A DNA stretch of 64,000 nucleotides. Source: Breviolum minutum Mf 1.05b.01. Its lineage: Eukaryota > Sar > Dinophyceae > Suessiales > Symbiodiniaceae. The DNA is taken from contig DF239532.1 of assembly GCA_000507305.1 (NCBI GenBank), forward strand, positions 140,927 through 204,926, in the 5' to 3' direction. The notes beneath the pieces were generated by a model. The model saw only the letters and a program-made list of their open reading frames with translations. It was not told the DNA's origin and did no database searches. This document shows, one piece after another, positions 56,553 to 64,000 of the stretch (the stretch's first letter is position 1; each line of letters opens with the position of its first letter). The translations under genes were made by a program, and so were the position numbers.

Positions 56553-59500
56553 GAGATTCAAGCTGTTCAATATGATCCAAGAGTCTCAAAATGCTTGAAG
56601 GAAATCATTTGAAGTAACGGTCAGAAGCCATGACTTCGTATGATCGTCTATGATCTATGAGTGGTGAGAAGACAAGCTTTGGGTTTAAAAATGCCTTCTT
56701 CTTCCGAATTTGATGTAGTAAGACGGTGATACTCGATAGCGTCAGACTTCCTGGTCGCGAAGTTACACACAATGATGTGCGTTTTTGAATCACCAAATGT
56801 CATTTGCAAGAGCATAGCGAGCTAGGCCTCAAAGAAATGGTTGTGTTCTATTTTCACACTGAACTCCACTGAAATTCTGAGATCATGTTATTTAACAATA
56901 TACATGATACATATATTCTACGAACTGAATCATGTTGGTCAACATACTTCCCTTTTCCAACATTCATTTCTTGCCAGATCTGGCTAGCTGTGTGTGGGTC
57001 ATTTTGATTCATTTTGAGGACTGCCAGTTTACCATATGGAGCTCGTTTGGGTACTCAGCTGTTTAATATGTCCGGGGAACCACTAGGCTTCGCACCTTCA
57101 AAGTTTAAGCTGAAACAGTAATCATGCGAGGTATACGATGTAAATCGATGTAAGATTCTGGCGGAACTCCGGCTGATAGGTGGGCCTTGAGGTCAGGTTC
57201 TAGGTCCGGGCAGCCCCTGCAAGACTGATTTGGCTAGTTATGTGATGTCACATGGCCAGCTCGAATCACAAGTTTCAAATGTTTTGCATTGATTTGCTTG
57301 TTTGACGTATGCGAGTGCTTTGAGTTGGCTATGGAGCCGTCACGAAGCCTTAGGTGGACTGAGTGCAGTGAATCTTGCGAAGGAGGAACGCAGTCACGAC
57401 TGTCGGTGCCCCCGGAGCTCGGCAGTTTAAATCAGGCTCAGTGACTCAGTGAGCGCAGGGTCTCTTCAAAAAGGCCAGATGTGGCCAGTAGCTGTTTGTG
57501 TTTCAAACAGCATGAAAAAAGCTATATGTAGTGGAACCAAGCTGAATATATTATGTTCGTTCTTACTTGTATGATTTATAATTTTCCGCATTTCCCCAGC
57601 TGCTCCAATATCAGGATATACGAGGTATCTAGTAAATTCATCTCCTTTAAAATTTTCAGCAATCGCATTTGGGCCACTTGTTGCAAGTGCACTCAAGTGG
57701 CGAAGTGGCAGTGAAGTTGCATCGCAACTATACATTCCGTGAAAGTTGCTCTCAGGCGTCGAGTGGACACTTTTGCAGAGCATGGAGGGGCGTCACAAGC
57801 CTGGAGTCAGTTGTATTCAAATATTATGTTCGTGTTTTCTCGTTAATTTGTTGAAAGCTTTGCAAAGTCTACTTTTTCAAAATCATTTTTTGAAGATGAC
57901 TGTGATTTGACAAAAGGGCAGCTGCAGAGCAGTAACATACTGCAGTTCTCTACAAGTCTATAACACTTTGTGTAAATGAATGTAATCCAATGCCGACGCA
58001 AGACGGTTAAGGGGTATTTAGGGAACAACCTGGTTGGACACACACACACAGACTGACACACTCAAATTGGCTCACCGAAGCGACACACAAGCACCTACAA
58101 TCGACATCGCTCTAACCTTTTCATGCAGACAAAGAAGATCACAGGCAACATGTGAGCAAGCTGGCATAGTTTTATGGCACCAACCGAGGCCCTGCGAGGG
58201 CATGCTCCGAGAAGCCCAAGCATGACTCTTAGACTACTCTCTTTTTATTTTGCAATTTCTTCCATGCTGTATGCGTTTTTGCTTCATAGCAGCAACGTAA
58301 GCTGTGCCACTGCTTGTTTCTTTCATGTTTTTGGATGTTTTGGGTGCCTCGAAGCAATGCTTTGTTGCCCTGGTGGAATTCAGCTAAGCAAAATACCTCA
58401 TGCGGCGACCATTCGGATCGATTTTTCTTTGGACAACCGTGGAAGGGGAAACTGGTTTTCAATGGGTTCTGATTCATAATGATTGTGGCCAGCAGTGATA
58501 CTTCATTGTACTCCCAACCGCTTGGGAGGTATCCATTAAAGATTAGTCTGGTACTGTATGGTCTTTTTGTGTGTGCCCCCTGCTTTGTTGCAACTCGTTC
58601 TGACGAGCTTGATATATTATATAACTTCTACGTTTGAGGCCTGCAATCTAGAAGTTTGTCCTGGCAGTGTGTGGGTCCCGAGTTCTACGGTCGCCTGCAG
58701 TGGATAGTGGGACGTGGGAAAAACACAACACCTAAATGAAAGAGATGCACTTGACACTTAAGTTCAGACTTCAGACTATTCTCATTTGCGTGTTGCGAGA
58801 TGGTGGTTGACTTGCTACAAGAACAATCAAACATGTGCATCCGACTCTATGAAAGTCTCCAATGATTTCTTGTTGACAGACTTTCTTTTTGATTTCATGC
58901 AGTCGTACGTATTCATGGCCAATGTTCTCTCAGTGCTGAACCTGTCCATTTGGTCACTCCTGGAGTTTTCTAGATAGTTGTGCCATGATAGATTCTCCTT
59001 ATCTTCCGTGGAAGCACGGCTGTGAGCATGCATGATACCATGGCAGCTATTTGATGAAACTTGTGTGTTGAAGTATTTTGGCATTGCCTATAGGCTCCGC
59101 AGTACTCATACTATTGACATTCAGAAACTATACATAGATCGCATGGATGACTCCGCATGAGTCATGAGTATACAATAAATATCAATGAACGCTGAAGTTC
59201 TGCACCTCTTCAGTTTTCACAAGCAAGTGAATCATAATTAATTTTTCCCATGCCCACCGGACTATTGATTGCTCAGAAGGCCCTGTGAACAACAATGCGA
59301 TGCAGGGATAATACGTAATAATTGATATATGGGTGTCGTCCTAAAGGTCCTTGTCTTGAGTGTAGTATTCGATGACCTTTGGTATGCCAAAATGACCTTT
59401 GGCGAAAGTTAAAAGCTGAATTTGCTAAAGTAAATTATTTTTTGGCGAAAGTTTGGCGAAAGTAGTAAGATATGACTGGAACATACATGGATTTTTGAAG

Positions 59501-62500
59501 ATGAAGTTTATGTAGGGCGATTTTTCGCGAAAGTTTGGCGAAAGTTTTGATAAAGCTTGGCGAAAGACGGCCTTCTCTTGAAAGCTAGGTGGCCCAAACT
59601 GTTGACTTGTTATGTCTTGTTTCCAGAGAGGGAGGAAGAGGTGAGCCCTTAGTTTCGGTGTGGGAGTGTCAGAACTGGCCGGAGAAGGTGAGCAAGGACC
59701 ACCGTTAAAAGCAAAACGCCACACGTGAATGCGCAGCCGCCACACAGAATGAGTTTTGATGGTCGCTCAGACACGAAGATGTCCCTTGTCAAGCTTCTGT
59801 TTCCTAACAAAAATTCCCAGATACAATCCAACATAGGGTCCCGCGAAAGTTTTTTGTGAGTATGGCGAAAGTTTGGCTAAAGTAAATTTTTTTTCGGCTA
59901 AGAATGGCCGTTTCGAGAAGAAAGAATTTTGGACAACCACCATATATATAATATGTATATATACACGTATATTCGTTATTCATGGTTTGTGGACTGGCCG
60001 TGGTTTTGTTGTCATATCCAAACATATACAAACACGACTCACCTCAAGAGCTCTCCAACCTAGCATTCCTTAAACATACTAAAACGATCTTGAACACCGT
60101 TGTTCACTGTTGTATGTTATATGATTTAGGCTTAGATTGCTTTCCTACAGTATGACTCGTATGACGCCTTGCACAGCGGATTCTTTTGAGGTTGCATGCG
60201 AGGTCAGCCCATGGACTGAATGGCACGGCTGCACCGAGGCATTTTGATGCATCAAACATGTCATGGAAACGAATGATGAAATAAAGGGCAACTTTCAATG
60301 CACGGAGATGGAGAGTTGACCAGAGATCTGATACAATAGGAGATGAGCAGAGACGACATCACAAATTTATGAAATGTCATTATTTCATTATACTAGTTAG
60401 ATCCTATTAAAGACTTTACAGAGTATTACAGGACACATCATGGCTCTGAATATGCACGACATGCATACTGGATGATGATATTCAGGACCTTCCTGCAGAA
60501 TACGTAGACTCCATCCATCTTTGCCAGCTAGATCGGCGTTGGAAACTGTTGCAATGTTTGCATTTGCCTTTTCAGTGCATGTGGTGAGGCCATGTTCCAA
60601 AGATTTCGAAGCCGTTCAGTGGAAAGTGTCCATTGCCTCAGTCAACCAAGGTCGTCAGGGATATACCGGTGCGGCTTCTTGATATGATGCAATGGGCTTT
60701 TGAATCTAGACTAGGATTTTGACTGGCCAAATCTTGCTGCATGTTCATTCACCTGCTCTTCCCAAAATTGCTCTAGCCGCCTTGCCTTCGAACCCACAGA
60801 TTTTTACGTGAATTCAGCGTGCGATGCAGAAAACCACAAATTGATACAAATTGTCATTGTTGTAATTGTTGTTGTTGTTGTTGTTGTTGCTGCTGCCTTT
60901 TGCCCGTCACCAGGTGTTGGCTAAGGAAGATCTTTTGGCATCAATTATCGATTACGGTTGATCTTGCAGGTAAACATGAGAAGGGTTTTTGTAGGAGCTA
61001 AGCCGCCAATCTGCATGAGCAGCATATTAATGGCTCTTTACGTTTCCAAGGTACATAGTATCATAGCCTGTTCATGCCTGTTCAAACAATCTATCCCTTG
61101 GGCCCTTGGAGACTCAAGAGCTTTCCGCAGCTGACTTCTCAGGTGCCACCAATCAGTGGAAATCAGGCTGCTTGGGTCGGATGGCAGCAGATTTGGCAGG
61201 GAAATTTCTTGGGGGTTCGTACTACCCAAAAGCATTGACTATTGTGGATGATCATGACATGCCATGAGTATATGCAATGCATACAGTACTTGTACTCGTA
61301 TAGTGTATATTTCTGCACTCAAGAACTAATGTGGAGAGTTTTGCATAACTTTCAAGACCAAACAGGAAGACCTGGACCGGAGAAGCGTAATTCATCCTGG
61401 CGTCCTCATAGTTCCTAAGAATGTTTGCTCTTGAAGCCCTCGGATCATTCAAATTTGCCCGATGTTATCCCACTGTTGGATGTACCAATTTGCCAAGGAG
61501 CTTTTCTGTGAGTACAGCTTGATGGAAGCACAAGGCTTGCCTGAATTGAGAAAATTGGTAAAGTCCTGCAATCTGACCTTTGCTTTCTATTGACACCAAA
61601 AAATTGAAGGAATTCCGTAGCAACTTCTCATGCAGAGTCACCCAAGGGCTTTGATGGTGCTGTTGTTCTCACATGGCTGTTTGTCAAGCTTTGCAACGAA
61701 AGGTTTCTTTCTCAAGGACGTTTAAAATTACACATTTTGTCAGTCTCTGAAATTACAAGAACTTTATGCGGCTTATGATAAATCTGGACACAGGGTCTTC
61801 CGGTAATTCATGGTGAAGAGTGTAGGGTTCGAGGTTTGGGGTTTGGGATATCAGCAATAAGCTTGCTTGTATCGAAGAGACAAGACTGCCCTATTTTCGT
61901 TTACTATTGGACTTTCCTGCTCACGCTAGGCTGTTCAACTCAGAGCCAAGAGCCACTTGGTAGCAGACATCCGGAGATCTTTGCAGCCTTGCAGACAATC
62001 TGTGTGTACCTACTATTCATACACTAAGATTGCCAAGTGTTGGAGACTGTACGCTTGGCCGAACAATGAATTTTTGAGAGATTTTCAATCTTGATTTCGA
62101 TTTTGTGAGGCCGCGAATCTGCCAGCTGACCACCTGGAGCGACTGGGGAGAATGTGGTGGGGCTCAGGTTTCAGTCCATCACTCTCAGTGTAGTTTTGCG
62201 TCTCTTCGTAGTATAGTTTAATTGCTTTAAACATAATATTGATATGTTATCTTCCTTTCATACATTTGACATACTTGGATATTCCAGGAGAAGAAGGACA
62301 CAGTGTTTGTTGCATAATTCAGACACTTCAACGATGCAGAAATTCTACTTAGCTTGGGCTCCAATGATGAGCTTAGGCTCCAGTGAATGTGATGGAAGCA
62401 AAGTTCGCAACAGATCAGTCGTGGAGTATATGAAGAAGACTTGTCACGTACGGACACCAAAACGGAAGATTTCAGGGCCAGGGTGAGGTTCCCGAGAGAT

Positions 62501-63540
62501 TGGAAAGACATCATCATTCTTATCATTTTACCTTCAAGTCCTGACAGGGGAGCTTGGAATCCCAGCTTTGCAATTATTGGAGCAACATGCAGCTGAAACT
62601 TAACTGAAGTTGATTCAGTGTTGGCAGAATCTCCCGATTGCTCATTGTGTGTGTCATTCAGCACTATCCATCCACATTATATTATTGGACTTTATGGGAC
62701 TTAATGTTCCATCAGGCTCAGGCTTGGCCGCATCATGGATGATCTGTAACTTTGTTAAGTGGTAGTACATGCCAGTATGAAGATGGAGGAAACAAATATA
62801 AACCAGACATAACCAGACCCTATGAAGATCAGGAACAGCATGGAATTGCATGGACCAGCAATGATTTTTGTGGCTTATTGGGAAAACTGCTCTCTTCAAC
62901 CCTGTTTGCCTCTGGCTCTTCGCAGGTCACTGAACAAGAAGCACTCACAGAGGTGAGCTACTGCGGTAGCCGCAACTGTCACGACAGGCCCGCTATCACG
63001 CGACAGAGTCCATCTTGTGGCGTTTCTTGGACACTCCTGTTGAAAAGTAATTCGATTTTTGATATTTTGTATCATCCAAGGGTGCGTCCTTGAGGGGGAT
63101 CATTGTATATCATCGTCCGAGCAGGATAGGGTAAGGAGAAAGGCAAAAGACAAATCTGATGAGCAAATCACTATAGCCTGTAGCAACTTGCCAGCCCGCA
63201 ATCATTTTTGGAATCCAGGAGACCTGGATAAGAAGCCCAGCATGTTTTGTATTTCAATCTATTTGGAATGTGTAAGTGTATTTGCTGAATTTTGCTGATA
63301 TTATTTGTATATTTTTGTAATATCTATATGTTGATACATGTATACAGCGTTTATAGTATGGCGCCTTTTCAGCATCGGAGGCCGTGCGAAATGACCAGTT
63401 GGACAGAATGGAGTGAATGTTCTCATCGTTGTGGGCTTGGGAGCCCTAGCTATGGAAAAAATGATTTTATGCGTAACTTGGAGCGCCCGCCATTGAGGTG
63501 TTTCGTGTCGGGGTGGGAAGCAGGAAAGGAAATCAAGCAT
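56498..63540 (+). CDS. Multi-module thrombospondin type 1 repeat protein (gene, incomplete)
   Basis: At least four or five TSP1 modules are encoded by short exons with introns of 72 bases up to nearly 2 kb. Diagnostic features are W-x2-W-x2-C (WSSWTEC, WTEWHGC, WSDWGEC, WTEWSEC), C-x2-3-C-x-G..., QxR or RxR, and C-x9-C ends (PCDGPFNETRAC, PCEGMLREAQ). Family knowledge: TSP1 modules form extracellular disulphide-bonded rods used in adhesion, and are common in alveolate surface proteins. Introns fall at repeated module positions. Several donors are GA or GC. Neither start nor stop codon is inside the window. The gene runs off the right edge, and exons of the third module are incomplete. Confidence 0.8.
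57019..57405 (+). CDS. TSP1 exons 2 and 3
   Basis: Exon 2 is a 26-base micro-exon, 57019-57044: DCQFTIWS, donor AGCTC|GTTTGG in phase 2. Exon 3, 57354-57405 (cgaagccttag|G), supplies the missing base and reads WTECSESCEGGTQSRLS, ending at TCG|GTGCCC. The joined WSSWTECSESCEGGTQSR has exact TSP1 spacing: W-x2-W-x2-C-x3-C. Confidence 0.8.
58129..58219 (+). CDS. TSP1 exons 4 and 5
   Basis: Exon 4 is 23 bases, 58129-58151 (tcatgcag| to ACAT|GTGAGC): TKKITGN plus two bases. Exon 5, 58189-58219 (ccaaccgag|G), reads PCEGMLREAQ; its donor appears to be GC (CAA|GCATGA). Phases 0, 2 and 0 are consistent. The intron between them is only 37 bases, so the join needs checking. PCEG with a following E is the normal TSP1 end. 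Confidence 0.65.
58355..58372 (+). CDS. Possible 18-base TSP1 micro-exon
   Basis: gggtgcctcgaag|CAATGCTTTGTTGCCCTG|GTGGAA reads QCFVAL in phase 0. Placed after REAQ it restores the C-x9-C spacing. Its small size makes the call speculative. Confidence 0.3.
59398..59909. repeat. Clustered TTTGGCGAAAGT motif repeat
   Basis: About ten copies of TTGGC(G/T)AAAGT or CGCGAAAGT are scattered in three blocks (59398-59463, 59523-59568, 59841-59909). Between blocks two and three, the minus strand carries a frame with a strong hydrophobic helix (LILCGGCAFTCGVLLLTVVL). It sits inside a long intron of the TSP1 gene and looks like an inserted interspersed element, family unknown. Confidence 0.6.
60151..60238 (+). 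CDS. TSP1 exon, start of third module
   Basis: The acceptor is ttgctttcctacag|T. Frame MTRMTPCTADSFEVACEVSP, then WTEWHGCTE. CEVSPWTEWHGC is a TSP1 N-terminal signature, and C-x8-C before it fits a preceding module end. The donor seems to be GC (GAG|GCATTT, phase 0). A later acceptor (tcttttgag|GTT, phase 0) is possible and would fit exon 58355-58372 better. Confidence 0.75.
60589..60618 (+). CDS. Possible TSP1 C-terminal exon
   Basis: catgtggtgag|G starts PCSKDFEAV and leaves at GTTCA|GTGGAA in phase 2. It resembles the PCEG/PCDG exons but lacks the glycine and acidic motif. Confidence 0.3.
60861..60888. repeat. Short (TTG)n run
   Basis: Eight TTG triplets, then CTGCTG, just before an acceptor-like ccgtcaccag. 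Confidence 0.8.
61122..61723 (+). CDS. Three possible exons between TSP1 modules
   Basis: Frames after good acceptors: 61130-61209 (gctttccgcag|; ADFSGATNQWKSGCLGRMAA, DLAGKFLG), 61500-61560 (aatttgccaag|; ELFCEYSLMEAQGLPELRKL, donor GTAAAG) and 61636-61723 (cttctcatgcag|; ESPKGFDGAVVLTWLFVKLC, NERFLSQGR). None resembles TSP1. They may belong to another domain of the same protein or be chance frames. Confidence 0.35.
62110..62447 (+). CDS. TSP1 exons of fourth module
   Basis: Exon 62110-62153 (gattttgtgag|G to GAAT|GTGGTG) reads PRICQLTTWSDWGE and splits a Cys codon. Exon 62377-62447 (atgagcttag|GC to CAC|GTACGG) completes it: SSECDGSKVRNRSVVEYMKK, then TCH. The joined WSDWGECSSECDGSKVRNRS has exact TSP1 spacing. 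Confidence 0.8.
62926..62987 (+). CDS. TSP1 exon, end of fourth module
   Basis: ctggctcttcgcag| starts VTEQEALTEVSYCGSRNCHD. E-x3-C-x4-C is the usual module end. The phase-2 donor seems to be GC (GACAG|GCCCGC), supplying the first two bases of Arg in the next exon. Confidence 0.7.
63381..63540 (+). CDS. TSP1 exons of fifth module
   Basis: Exon 63381-63418 (agcatcggag|G) reads PCEMTSWTEWSE, splitting the Cys codon at GAAT|GTTCTC, the same position as in the fourth module. Exon 63498-63540 (gccattgag|GT to GCAT|GTGGAA) reads VSCRGGKQERKSS. The result WTEWSECVSCRGGKQER is one residue short between cysteines. An alternative donor, CGTT|GTGGGC at 63431, would add SHR. The next exon lies beyond the window or was not seen. 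Confidence 0.7.
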
Positions 63541-63823
63541 GTGGAAAGAACTCTGAACAACTCTGAACATTTCTGAACAACAAGTTCAATATTTTCTGAC
63601 TTGGATTTGTTGATTGTTTTTGCAAGCAAAAATTGCAAGGATCATCCGGATCCCTTGTGAATTGCCTACACCATGTTTTCTCCAGAAGGTGCTAGGTGAC
63701 AGAAAGTTATATACCGTTGTATCTTTGAATCCTCAGCTCATGTTGAAAAGTGATTAGTAAGGCCCATATGTATATAAACCCCACCCCCCCAAACAAATGG
63801 GAAGTGGTAACTGAAGCGAAGAA

Positions 63824-63877
63824 TTTGTTCAGGAAAGGGTTTTAAACGTAAAAATTGTTCAGGAGTTTTAAACGTAA
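63824..63877. repeat. Imperfect tandem duplication
   Basis: TTGTTCAGGA, an optional AAGG, then GTTTTAAACGTAA, occurs twice in succession. Confidence 0.85.
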
Positions 63878-64000
63878 GCATGGATTATGTATTGGTTTAG
63901 TATTGGTGGTGACCTTGGTACTTGCTACTTACTCCTGAATGCTTTCTGTGCGTGCATTTTAGGTTCAAAATAAACAAAACTAACATTTACTGCCCTTTAC

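Overview
The window looks like nuclear DNA of an intron-rich alveolate, most probably a dinoflagellate. No bacterial gene, operon, rRNA or tRNA is visible. Coding sequence is broken into very short exons, mostly 18-240 bases, usually with a pyrimidine tract and AG acceptor and a GT donor. A few donors appear to be GA or GC, supported by motif continuity and reading phase. Thrombospondin type 1 (TSP1) repeats, long trinucleotide runs and exons on a single strand all fit that group. A chromerid alga is the main alternative. Species, gene names and gene count cannot be fixed by eye.

Layout: from 1 to about 30.2 kb there is a dense series of plus-strand exons from at least two genes. Phase-consistent chains lie at 6990-7483, 8831-9039, 10277-10410, 10624-10881, 17067-17609, 20583-21313, 28224-29090 and 29840-30228. 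The 28224-29090 chain ends in a convincing stop codon after a membrane helix and an acidic tail. A 49-codon exon near 6.3 kb ends in a RING-like Cys-x2-Cys. From 30.2 to 34.3 kb the DNA is mostly repeat, including about 66 perfect copies of a CCACTA hexamer and, nearby, a His-rich exon. From 34.3 to 44.1 kb further plus-strand exons occur. Three of them carry parts of one recurrent Cys/Trp motif (DC-x-AG, NWxxGWS, KKx[WY]CC, GC). From 47.3 to 55.7 kb there are more plus-strand exons, with likely terminal exons near 52.65 and 53.37 kb. From 56.5 kb to the right edge lies one gene of tandem TSP1 modules, assembled from exons of 18-88 bases.

The gene products cannot be tied into one pathway. TSP1 modules and the Cys/Trp motif both suggest extracellular or surface proteins, and several other exons encode membrane helices. 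Many exons have two or three open frames. Where a frame was chosen only by codon look and splice phase, confidence is kept low. Peptides are deductions, not database matches. Minus-strand open frames were examined and judged less well supported.
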